Origin: an uncultured Candidatus Poseidoniales archaeon
GTDB lineage: Archaea; Thermoplasmatota; Poseidoniia; Poseidoniales; Thalassarchaeaceae
Length of the DNA stretch: 34,703 nt
Assembly (NCBI GenBank): GCA_902573015.1
Contig: CACGIE010000013.1
Location: 1 to 34,703 of the forward strand
Direction: 5' to 3'
The notes under the pieces were generated by a model, which saw only the letters and a list, made by a program, of their open reading frames with translations, had not been told where the DNA came from and made no database searches. A program made the translations under genes and the position numbers. Positions 1-7,594 of the stretch are shown here, in pieces; position 1 is the first letter of the stretch; the number at the start of each line of letters is the position of its first letter.

Positions 1-1
1 G

Positions 2-2698
2 GGATACCCGTACGATTGTCCTTCAGACGCTGAGACATTCTACCACACTATTCAGCCAGGAGAACTAACAACTTTCAACATCACAATAGCCAATCCCACT
101 CCAGGGCCCGCGGAGTTGGTCCAAGATACGTTCACCATAACAATGGAGGGCGTTCCAAATAACTGGACTGCAACACTATTCTATACGACCAACAATACCC
201 CGATTTTTGACTCAACAAAGATTTTCCTCGAGGGAGGGGCCATAGATCCCCTTTACCTAAGGGTCAGAACACCCACAATCTATCAGGCTAAGAGCGACGA
301 ACTTGCGCAGATAAGCATCATCGCAACCTCGCAGAAGGACCCCGCCATTCGCAACAAGCTAACCCTACTGACTCTGATGGACGTTGTCCATGGAATAGAA
401 CTCGATACGAGCCATTTCCAAGTAGATGTTGAGCAGGGCAAATCGGCAGTCTTCTCAATTTCAATCAAGAACACTGGAAATGTATTCGATACGTTCGCAT
501 TCTACGACCCGGCTACACTGGACGGACAAAACGAGTGGGCACTTCCGTTTGGCTGGGGTATAGACTTCCCACTGTCGCTATCCTTGGATCCCGGTCAATC
601 CGTAACTAGGAATCTAAAGGTCAGCGTCCCTGAATCTCAGGACCCCGGCACGTTTGCCATATACCTGAAGGGGTGGTCAACGGGCGAGCCTGTATTGTCT
701 GTCGATAGAGGGACATTCGATGTTCTAGAACTGTGGATAAACGTCTCCATAAGGACAACTGGCAACATAGTATTCGACATCGGGGATACAAAACTGTACG
801 TTCTTCCTGGAGAGTGTGCCAGATTCCCTGTTCAGGTGAACAAGTACTTTACTCCAGGGAGTTTAGTTTTCACAACTCCCGGCGCACCGATGGATAGGCC
901 GGACGAGGCAGACATCAACTCATGGAGGTTTGATCATTGGACAGTAGACTTGGACTTCTCAGAATGGCCGGGCGGATCTTCATCTGCTGATCAGGACATC
1001 TACTGGGCAAATGTGGGTAACACATACACAGTCACAGCCGAGATGTGCTCTCCGTTCAATGCAACCGCTGGAATTGGGGAATCTGTCACAGTCCGTGCGC
1101 ATCTGGATGGCTCCCCGAAAGTTCGTGACTCGGTGCTAATTCTGACTAATGTTGTTCAGAGATACGAACTAGAATCCTCAGTTCCTGAGACTATACTAGA
1201 CCTATACCCCGGTCAGTCCTACCAGATGAACACCACGATCTCCAACCTAGGAAACGGCCAAGACAGGTTCGACGTCACAATCGAGTCCATTATTGACGAT
1301 AAAGGAGCTGCACACGTTTGGGACATGTACATCCCGAGGATATTGTTCGAGGAATTAAACAGAGATGAGTCACAGACAGTCCCAATTTACATCAACGTCC
1401 CGGTTCAGACCCTTGCTGGAGATTACACCATCACATTCAACGTCTTGAGTGAGGAGCCCTATGAGGGAACCAGAGTACAGGATCAGGTGGTGCTCAGAGC
1501 TACCATAATCGAGTTCCACGATTTGCAAATTTCTCTGGATCCACTGGTGGAGAGCAAGATCAAGACCACGGCTCCAAGCAGAATCGTAAGATACACTCTC
1601 AACGTCTCAAATTTCGGAAACGTGGCTGATCAGCCTACGATTCACAACCACACGTACGATGATGTGAACAAGATCTGGTCCGTGAGTCCGGGACTGGGTT
1701 CTCTCAGCACGTGGGAAATAGACTACGCTCTCTTGGAAGGGTTCGGTAGCGAGTTCCCGCTTGAGAAGCCTTGCGTAGAACTCACAGTCGAGGAGGAGAA
1801 CCAAATCAACCAGCAAGTCTCCCAGGGAGAAGGGCCCGACTATTGCTATGTCACTGCAGGAAATACAATCACACTTCCCATGATGGAGCCATATACTACT
1901 CTACAACTAGTTGTCATTGTCACCGTGGCTCCCGATGCATCACTGGTTGACAGAAATCTTGGAATCAAGGTCCTATCCATGCACGGCTCTTCTGACGAGG
2001 GCGGTGATTTCGATGAGACTGAAGTTTGGACCGACTCGTGCACTTTGGATAGCAACTCTGACGGAATCCCTGACAATCCCGCTCCCGATTGCGATACGAA
2101 TGAGCAGGTACTCGAGATGCGCCTCAGAGCTCCTGATCTGGTTCTAGAGAGTGTGGTGGCTCCAGACAAAGAAGCCGCGATTGGAGAGATGCTCTCGGTC
2201 AATGTATACATTGCAAACAGAGGAAACGCACATGCTGCTGACGTCAACATCATCCTTTGCAAGGATCAGTCCGAATCTGACATCAAGAGGAACGGATGCA
2301 AGGAGGAGAACATTGTCTACAGACAGATTGTAAATGCTATTATGCCAATAGGGCAGTCAGAATCAGATCTTTCAGACCCAATCACTCTGCTATACATGGT
2401 GGAAGCCGGTAACCACGATATCGTAGTCGTAGTAGACCCTGACAACAATATCGTGGAGACCGACGAGAGCAATAACATCGAGAAGATAGGGACAATGAAA
2501 TCTCCACTCGGAGCAATCGATGTAGGCAGGGAGATTGTAGTTAGATACTCTGTTCCGGTTATTATCATAGGCGCAACCTTCTCGCTATTCGGAGTCGCAG
2601 GCTTCGTAATCTGGGGAAGGAGGGTCGAGGCACTCGCTAGATTCTCAGAACTGAGCAGTCTATTGCCAGGTTCAGATGATGATGACCTAGTCTTCTGA
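2..2698 (+). CDS. Large cell-surface protein with CARDB/NEW3-like beta domains and C-terminal membrane anchor (5' partial)
   Basis: The reading frame is open from the left edge, so the true start lies outside the window; a TTG at 116 is not a convincing start. About 898 residues are visible. They hold repeated beta-sandwich modules marked by phrases such as NTGNVFDTF, NLGNGQDRF and NFGNVADQP, typical of NEW3/CARDB-like extracellular domains. A clear CARDB-type module lies near the end (VVVDPDNNIVETDESNN). A hydrophobic helix (VPVIIIGATFSLFGVAGFVIW) follows, then a short basic and acidic tail ending in DDDDLVF. This topology indicates an exported ectodomain anchored by one C-terminal helix with about 25 cytoplasmic residues. 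Role unknown; adhesion or envelope structure is plausible. It converges on the regulator that ends at 2702, with a 3-nt gap. Confidence 0.8.
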   Translation, partial: GYPYDCPSDAETFYHTIQPGELTTFNITIANPTPGPAELVQDTFTITMEGVPNNWTATLFYTTNNTPIFDSTKIFLEGGAIDPLYLRVRTPTIYQAKSDELAQISIIATSQKDPAIRNKLTLLTLMDVVHGIELDTSHFQVDVEQGKSAVFSISIKNTGNVFDTFAFYDPATLDGQNEWALPFGWGIDFPLSLSLDPGQSVTRNLKVSVPESQDPGTFAIYLKGWSTGEPVLSVDRGTFDVLELWINVSIRTTGNIVFDIGDTKLYVLPGECARFPVQVNKYFTPGSLVFTTPGAPMDRPDEADINSWRFDHWTVDLDFSEWPGGSSSADQDIYWANVGNTYTVTAEMCSPFNATAGIGESVTVRAHLDGSPKVRDSVLILTNVVQRYELESSVPETILDLYPGQSYQMNTTISNLGNGQDRFDVTIESIIDDKGAAHVWDMYIPRILFEELNRDESQTVPIYINVPVQTLAGDYTITFNVLSEEPYEGTRVQDQVVLRATIIEFHDLQISLDPLVESKIKTTAPSRIVRYTLNVSNFGNVADQPTIHNHTYDDVNKIWSVSPGLGSLSTWEIDYALLEGFGSEFPLEKPCVELTVEEENQINQQVSQGEGPDYCYVTAGNTITLPMMEPYTTLQLVVIVTVAPDASLVDRNLGIKVLSMHGSSDEGGDFDETEVWTDSCTLDSNSDGIPDNPAPDCDTNEQVLEMRLRAPDLVLESVVAPDKEAAIGEMLSVNVYIANRGNAHAADVNIILCKDQSESDIKRNGCKEENIVYRQIVNAIMPIGQSESDLSDPITLLYMVEAGNHDIVVVVDPDNNIVETDESNNIEKIGTMKSPLGAIDVGREIVVRYSVPVIIIGATFSLFGVAGFVIWGRRVEALARFSELSSLLPGSDDDDLVF

Positions 2699-2701
2699 GG
2701 C

Positions 2702-3436
2702 CTACTTCGCCATCCACCATGGAAGCGGCATTGACTCTCTTCCAGAGACAAAGGAACCAGAACTGGTCGCGAAATCCCTCATTAACTTCTCTCTCAAAGC
2801 ATCCATCATCTTCTCAGCGTGCATTGATTGTATCCTCATACCCTGGGAGAAAGAATCCAAGTCCAACGGTCTTCTGGGATTCCTCATCATGGCGTGTGCA
2901 AGCTGCCTCTCTTCGTAAGACTCGAAGCCCTTTTCCAGACTCGGAGAGACCTTGTGCATGACTTGCTGATGTAGCGCGATTATCGAATCTCTCTGCCTGT
3001 CAACACTCTCCAACGCCGCATCCAACTCTGACAAGATCCCCATCGCATCTACTATCGGCAGGCTCTTCCTGGAACTAATCTTGCCTAAAACACTCTCCAG
3101 ATTGTCGGGAAGAACTCCGGAAAAACTCACCCCTCGAGGCATCTTCCTATGCTCGGCTCTGAAAAGGTCGGGCCCCAAATCCAGACGAATCGAGAACGAC
3201 TGATTAACTCTGTACACTTTCTTGGGGGGACCGCCCCTGTCCGACTTCTTCATTTCCGAATCTACGAACCCAGCTTCCTCCAGAACCTTGAGGTGTTTTA
3301 CAACCGCCTGTTGGCTGACGTCAAGCAACTCGGAGAGCTGCAATGGGTAGTGAGGCTCCTTTACGAGATGTCTGAGAATCGATCTTCTAGTGGGATTCTC
3401 CAGAATACTCAGAGACTCATCGAAGTCCACCACCAC
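2702..3436 (-). CDS. ArsR-like winged-helix transcriptional regulator
   Basis: A 244-residue protein with an N-terminal winged helix-turn-helix at about residues 8-75: LENPTRRSILRHLV is helix 1, LSELLDVSQQAVVKHLKVLE is the recognition region, and the wing follows with KSDRGGPPKKVYRV. This is the ArsR/TrmB-like layout common in archaea. The remaining ~150 residues are Arg/Glu-rich and helical and may dimerise; no ligand-binding domain or metal-binding cysteines are seen. The start is GTG GTG (MVVDFDE). A TATA-like element at 3488-3495 and an inverted repeat at 3439-3455 precede it, so autoregulation is plausible. Its target is unknown; the adjacent surface-protein gene is only a guess. Confidence 0.8.
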   Translation of the reverse strand: MVVDFDESLSILENPTRRSILRHLVKEPHYPLQLSELLDVSQQAVVKHLKVLEEAGFVDSEMKKSDRGGPPKKVYRVNQSFSIRLDLGPDLFRAEHRKMPRGVSFSGVLPDNLESVLGKISSRKSLPIVDAMGILSELDAALESVDRQRDSIIALHQQVMHKVSPSLEKGFESYEERQLAHAMMRNPRRPLDLDSFSQGMRIQSMHAEKMMDALREKLMRDFATSSGSFVSGRESMPLPWWMAK

Positions 3437-3438
3437 TT

Positions 3439-3455
3439 ACCAACTCAAGGTTGGG
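3439..3455 (-). promoter_or_regulatory. Inverted repeat in the leader of the ArsR-like gene (candidate operator)
   Basis: CCAAC (3440-3444) and GTTGG (3450-3454) form perfect 5-bp arms around TCAAG, immediately upstream of the GTG start at 3436. It lies between the predicted transcription start and the coding region, a common place for autorepression. Confidence 0.35.
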
Positions 3456-3485
3456 TAGTCAACGCCCTCTAAAAACCCAATCTAG

Positions 3486-3496
3486 AATTTATTATG
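3486..3496 (-). promoter_or_regulatory. TATA-like box for the ArsR-like gene
   Basis: On the minus strand the sequence reads CATAATAAATT. It lies about 52 nt upstream of the GTG start, which predicts a transcription start near 3464 and a short leader containing the inverted repeat. Only sequence shape supports this. Confidence 0.4.
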
Positions 3497-3513
3497 ACCA
3501 TATGCGGTTCGGT

Positions 3514-4272
3514 TCATCCCTCATCCCACGACTTCCATGAATCGCCACCCTTCTCGTTTGAAGGTTCAGTAGCGATGATAGACGGGGGTTGTCGATTGGT
3601 ATCTGAGAACGGATTCGGCGCCTCTGGGGGCTTCTGATCGCCTTCCATATCACTTTGGGCATTTCCTATTATCACGCGACCGTCTTCAATTATTACGAAT
3701 TGATCCGGCATCTTCCTTTTGTCAGTCCATACCATGATTGCTAGTACAAATCCAACAAGCCCAATCGGGGAACCCATGCAACAGCCTATGTAGAATAAGT
3801 AAGTCCAAACGATTCCGCTTAATTTGTTCGCAGAGTCCTCATCGTCAACAAGCCAGAGTGTGGTGGTACCAAGATTCTCCAATGTGTACTCTCCTCCAAT
3901 ATTCTCGAAGACTCTTACAACAGAAAATGAAGTCCCATTACGCTCGTCATAACGATCGAACTCTAGCGCTCTAGCCCCTCTACCCGGCAATTCGTTACCC
4001 TGACTGTCTGTCAATATCAGATCTGCATCGGGCGAGCCGCCATCGGATACCCTGAGTGCCGAGACTAAGATAGAGCTCTCTATCTCAAACGTAATCGAAT
4101 CACCCGGTTCCAGTTTCACTAGAGAGTTGCTCTCCGGATTGTACAACTCGTTGTAGTCGTCGAATACCTGCCACAAAGAAATCACGGCCATCAGTAGTAG
4201 GACCGCGGAGGAAGCGGTGGTGATTCTGGCCAAAGCCCTCTTCCTATCGGTCACAATCCTCCCTCCGGGCAC
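3514..4272 (-). CDS. Two-helix membrane protein of unknown function, downstream of topoisomerase VI
   Basis: A 252-residue protein with GTG start (MPGGRIVTD). An N-terminal hydrophobic helix at about residues 16-34 (TTASSAVLLLMAVISLWQVF) is followed by an extracellular stretch of about 110 residues rich in beta strands and acidic residues (EPGDSITFEIESS, then GGEYTLENLGTTTLWLV). A second helix lies at about 152-182, and the cytoplasmic tail is Pro-rich and Glu-rich. The middle resembles small beta domains that sense or bind at the membrane surface, but no family was recognised. It starts 18 nt after the top6A stop, so it is probably the last gene of the top6B-top6A transcript, though no functional link to the topoisomerase is visible. 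Confidence 0.7.
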   Translation of the reverse strand: MPGGRIVTDRKRALARITTASSAVLLLMAVISLWQVFDDYNELYNPESNSLVKLEPGDSITFEIESSILVSALRVSDGGSPDADLILTDSQGNELPGRGARALEFDRYDERNGTSFSVVRVFENIGGEYTLENLGTTTLWLVDDEDSANKLSGIVWTYLFYIGCCMGSPIGLVGFVLAIMVWTDKRKMPDQFVIIEDGRVIIGNAQSDMEGDQKPPEAPNPFSDTNRQPPSIIATEPSNEKGGDSWKSWDEG

Positions 4273-4290
4273 TCATCTATCAGGCTTTTT

Positions 4291-5397
4291 TCAGTAAGTT
4301 ATGCCCATTGTGGCAAGCTTCTCAGGCAGATAAGTATCAGTAACGAAGTCTAGACCGTACTTTGCCAGAGACTGCTGCTCCGCTTTTTTCCCTATTTCTT
4401 GCATTAGTTGAATCTGCTCTTGCCACCAACCCGTAGCGAATCTTGGATCACTCAACTCTGCCTCCAGTGCATTCAAGTCCTGTTTTGTCAAATCATCACT
4501 TGGAAGGTCGTAGGCTAGTATATCATCGGCTGTTATCCCTAGATATGTCGCCTCCTTAGTAGCCAAGTATTCTGAGATATGAGCAGTTTTGATTGCCCCA
4601 TAGGCTATGCTAGCATAGATCCTGAATGACCAGGGGTCGCAGTCTGCGAAGACCAATATCGGCTTGTTCCATTCATCGCTCATTCTTCTCATAATCCTCC
4701 TGGTGGATCTTGCCGGTTGACCCTTTAGATGGACCAGAGCGCACCTCGCCTCCTCATCGAAACCATTCTCTACTAGCCTGTCGAACATTCCACCAGTCTC
4801 TATTGCCATCACGAAGTCGATATCCTCTTCCACCATCCTAAGCTTCTCTGACTCTACGTTATACGGAACCCCGTATCCAGAATCACCTACGTCGTCTCTA
4901 CAGTTAATCCTCATCCAGTCTCCTCTACGATTCCTCTCCTCAAAGGTGACGTTACCGATGATTCTCGCACCGTCTTCCTCAGGCCTCAGACCGAAGTCTT
5001 CTCTCAGACACTTCGTCACTATCTCCAAGTCCTCAGATACTCCATTGCTTTCGTTCTGACTAGAGAATTTTCCATGCCCCCATCCTTCAGAAATGTAGTA
5101 CATTTCCCTAAGAGTGGAGGTTTTTCCATCAGAGATCATTCCTTCAACGAACTCTGAAATGTGTAGTGCCCTCAGAAGTTGCCTGGCAGAACCAAGAGAT
5201 GTCGCGTCTCTAACCGTCTTCTTCTTCCCGTACTTGTATACTCCAAGCTTCTTATCGAATCCTATGTTTGATTTCGATCTCACTGGCAGGGTCATAGTAG
5301 GAGGGTTACCTTTCATCATCTTATCATGCATTTCCGAAGCAACTCCATGCAAAGCATCAATCACCTCTTCCTTCGTTTTTTGTCTGTCCATTGTCAC
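4291..5397 (-). CDS. top6A: DNA topoisomerase VI subunit A
   Basis: Catalytic subunit of the type IIB topoisomerase, related to Spo11, which cuts both DNA strands during strand passage. It has 368 residues from GTG at 5397, or 366 from the ATG at 5391. The winged-helix 5Y-CAP region contains [14 protein letters not shown]; the second Tyr (about residue 101) aligns with the catalytic tyrosine. The Toprim domain shows the glutamate in [11 protein letters not shown] and the metal-binding DCDPW motif. The start overlaps the top6B stop by 4 nt (GTGA), indicating translational coupling and roughly equal subunit synthesis. Length is normal for archaeal TopVIA. Confidence 0.96.
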   Translation of the reverse strand: MTMDRQKTKEEVIDALHGVASEMHDKMMKGNPPTMTLPVRSKSNIGFDKKLGVYKYGKKKTVRDATSLGSARQLLRALHISEFVEGMISDGKTSTLREMYYISEGWGHGKFSSQNESNGVSEDLEIVTKCLREDFGLRPEEDGARIIGNVTFEERNRRGDWMRINCRDDVGDSGYGVPYNVESEKLRMVEEDIDFVMAIETGGMFDRLVENGFDEEARCALVHLKGQPARSTRRIMRRMSDEWNKPILVFADCDPWSFRIYASIAYGAIKTAHISEYLATKEATYLGITADDILAYDLPSDDLTKQDLNALEAELSDPRFATGWWQEQIQLMQEIGKKAEQQSLAKYGLDFVTDTYLPEKLATMGITY

Positions 5398-7481
5398 TCG
5401 TCCACCTCCATTTCATCTTTAGTTGTGAAATCACCAAACAGACTTGTTTGCCCCTCAACTAGGGGCCGAGCCTGAGACGCTTCACTATCCTCGGCTCTTT
5501 CTTTAAGTTGGGGTATTGTCTCTTTGGGTTGTTCCAACTCCGCCTCGGCCGCTTCCAGTGCTTCTGATTTCCTCAATTCCTCTAGCAGCTTCTCATCGAT
5601 CTTAGACGCACCTATGACTTCTCCATTACCTCTGTAAAATATCTCTGCATCGCTCCATTCTCCTTTTCTCAAACCAGAGACTCCGAAGTGTATTGTCGTG
5701 GCAGTTCCTGGATTCAGTGTATCCAGCCTCCATGCCCATAGTCCCTTGGCCTGCTTGGCCCCACCTAGGGGGTTATCGGAAATTGCAGTTCCATCTCCTT
5801 CCGGCCATTTTGCTAGAATTGTGTAAGCTCTCGCTCTAGCAGTGTAGTTGTATATGGTTATGGAGCAAGTGGCTAGGCCCTTTTCATCATCCCACCCCAT
5901 CTCCTCTTCACAGAAAACTGCATCCATTATCCTGGTAATTATAGGTGCTAGGTCAGGCTCATCCCTAGATAGGATTTCTGAGGATTTCTTCGAGATTTCT
6001 GGTAGAATTATGTTAATGAGCTCAAATTTCTCTCTTGCTTTCTTCCTCTGAGAACTCTTCTTCAGATGGCCCTTCAGACCTCTTCCAACCTCGAGCATGG
6101 CTAGCCTAATCTCTTCGAACACCTCTTCGTTGTCGGAAACAGCCTCCTTGGCTTCGCTGGTGAACTGGACATTAGTAGATGCTAGATGGATTAGCACTGC
6201 TGCAGGACCCTTTGGGATGCCCTTTCCTCCGGGATGATCTAAACCGTATCTCTTCCAGTCAACCGCCTCAAGCGCCTTCGTGAGGAGACAACCTCCTTGT
6301 TGATACATCAGGGGGACCCTATTTGCAAATCTTAGGACCTCAATGGGTCCATCCGCGCTAAGATCTCCACCAAAGACCAAACCAACCTCAATCTGAAACG
6401 GGTTTCCTTGAGTTACCTTCGGGTTTCTTGTAATTGTCGATGCGAATCTGGAGTCGATTGCCTTCGAGAGCCCTTTTTTGATCAGGAGGTCCTCTATAGG
6501 AGAAAGACAATCCGTGGGTGGAGAGAGGAGCTTCACCTTCCTGAATGCGTTGATCATACCTTGTGCATCATCTCCGGATATCCTCTTTGGGCTTCGCCCC
6601 TCATCTAAACCGGCTTCAGCTAAGATTTCCCGTGCCGCCCTCATGCTGACCCCTGAGAAGTTGTGCCGCAGGAAGGAGGTCATTTTCCTCTCCTCGGCTT
6701 CTCTTAGCATCCTCTGTAGAGAACCTAGTTGAATTCCATGGGGATGAGGCTTGATCTCGCTAACCACCCGTGGAAGCCTATCAGTGGTTCTCTGCCATTC
6801 GTCCTCCTCAATTGTGCTCCCATCCCTGTCTCGAACAATCAGTGAGATACTTGCATGAGGGTTAACGATAGAGGTCATCCTTAGGTACTGATGGACGGAT
6901 TGCCTACCTCTCTGGTACTTTGCCCTCATCTCTGTCTCTATTTTTAATCCATGAGGAACCGGCTCACTTGTCTTTTCATCTAACCATATATCTCTGCTTT
7001 CTCCGGATTTGGTTGCTTTGTTTCTGCGGGTGTCTATTCCAAGCTCCACAAAAACTGCTGAGGAATCTCTGGAAATTTTGGAAATGACCTTCGTCTTTGA
7101 TCCAGCGGTCAACTGACCGTACATCACAACTCCCGTGATCCCTATTCCTTGCTGACCCCTAGTCTGCCTAATTGCATGGAATCTTGATCCGAGAAGGAAT
7201 TTCCCGAAAACGTTCTCGATGTCTTCTCGTGGAATTCCTGGTCCATTGTCTTGGGTAATCAGTCTCAGCCTATCCCCCTTCAATCTCTGAATTTCTACTC
7301 TGATCTCTGGAAGTATTCGCGACTCCTCGCAAGCATCTAGCGAATTGTCCACAGCCTCCTTCACAGCCGTGATTATTGATCTTTGAAGGGTATCGAATCC
7401 AAGGAAGTGCTTGTTCTTCTCGAAGAACTCACTTATCGAGATCTGTTTTTGTTTGCTAGCGAGTCTTTCTGCTGGGTCCAT
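5394..7481 (-). CDS. top6B: DNA topoisomerase VI subunit B (ATPase)
   Basis: GHKL ATPase subunit that clamps and drives strand passage with Top6A. Start chosen at ATG 7481 (MDPAERLASKQ), preceded by GGTGGTGG; a longer frame to 7568 has an unconserved N-terminus. It has 695 residues. The ATP-binding N-box is KEAVDNSLDA (about 41-50), followed by DNGPGIP and the glycine lid TRGQQGIGITG. An H2TH-like segment follows (LRHNFSGVSMRAAREILAEA), then the transducer domain. A further ~100-residue C-terminal part resembles the extra Ig-like domain of some euryarchaeal TopVIB proteins. It ends in an acidic tail of about 60 residues containing QTSLFGDF at 678-685, a possible degenerate PIP motif. Confidence 0.95.
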   Translation of the reverse strand: MDPAERLASKQKQISISEFFEKNKHFLGFDTLQRSIITAVKEAVDNSLDACEESRILPEIRVEIQRLKGDRLRLITQDNGPGIPREDIENVFGKFLLGSRFHAIRQTRGQQGIGITGVVMYGQLTAGSKTKVISKISRDSSAVFVELGIDTRRNKATKSGESRDIWLDEKTSEPVPHGLKIETEMRAKYQRGRQSVHQYLRMTSIVNPHASISLIVRDRDGSTIEEDEWQRTTDRLPRVVSEIKPHPHGIQLGSLQRMLREAEERKMTSFLRHNFSGVSMRAAREILAEAGLDEGRSPKRISGDDAQGMINAFRKVKLLSPPTDCLSPIEDLLIKKGLSKAIDSRFASTITRNPKVTQGNPFQIEVGLVFGGDLSADGPIEVLRFANRVPLMYQQGGCLLTKALEAVDWKRYGLDHPGGKGIPKGPAAVLIHLASTNVQFTSEAKEAVSDNEEVFEEIRLAMLEVGRGLKGHLKKSSQRKKAREKFELINIILPEISKKSSEILSRDEPDLAPIITRIMDAVFCEEEMGWDDEKGLATCSITIYNYTARARAYTILAKWPEGDGTAISDNPLGGAKQAKGLWAWRLDTLNPGTATTIHFGVSGLRKGEWSDAEIFYRGNGEVIGASKIDEKLLEELRKSEALEAAEAELEQPKETIPQLKERAEDSEASQARPLVEGQTSLFGDFTTKDEMEVDE

Positions 7482-7594
7482 CGTATACCACCACCAAGTC
7501 CTCCCTTGTCCATATGACGAGGGGCTTGCAAGGTAGCCTATGCTCGAAACGAGAACGCTATTGAACAATGCCCCATTCCTGAGGAGAACTTGAC
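7482..7594. other. Spacer between aconitase-family gene and top6B
   Basis: Both flanking genes are on the minus strand. A TATA-like sequence (CCTAAAATATTC on the minus strand, about 7603-7614) lies inside the end of the upstream gene and could start a long top6B leader. No stable hairpin or T-run terminator was recognised. Confidence 0.3.

Noticed and set aside
1846-2751. Minus-strand open frames (1846-2262 and 2317-2751) under the first surface protein
   Set aside because: They overlap the coherent CARDB and membrane-helix coding sequence, and their translations are Ser/Thr-rich shadow sequence.
7482-7568. Longer N-terminus for Top6B starting at 7568
   Set aside because: The 29 added residues are unlike the family, whose N-terminus aligns from MDPAERLASK, and the ATG at 7481 has a GGTGG ribosome binding site.
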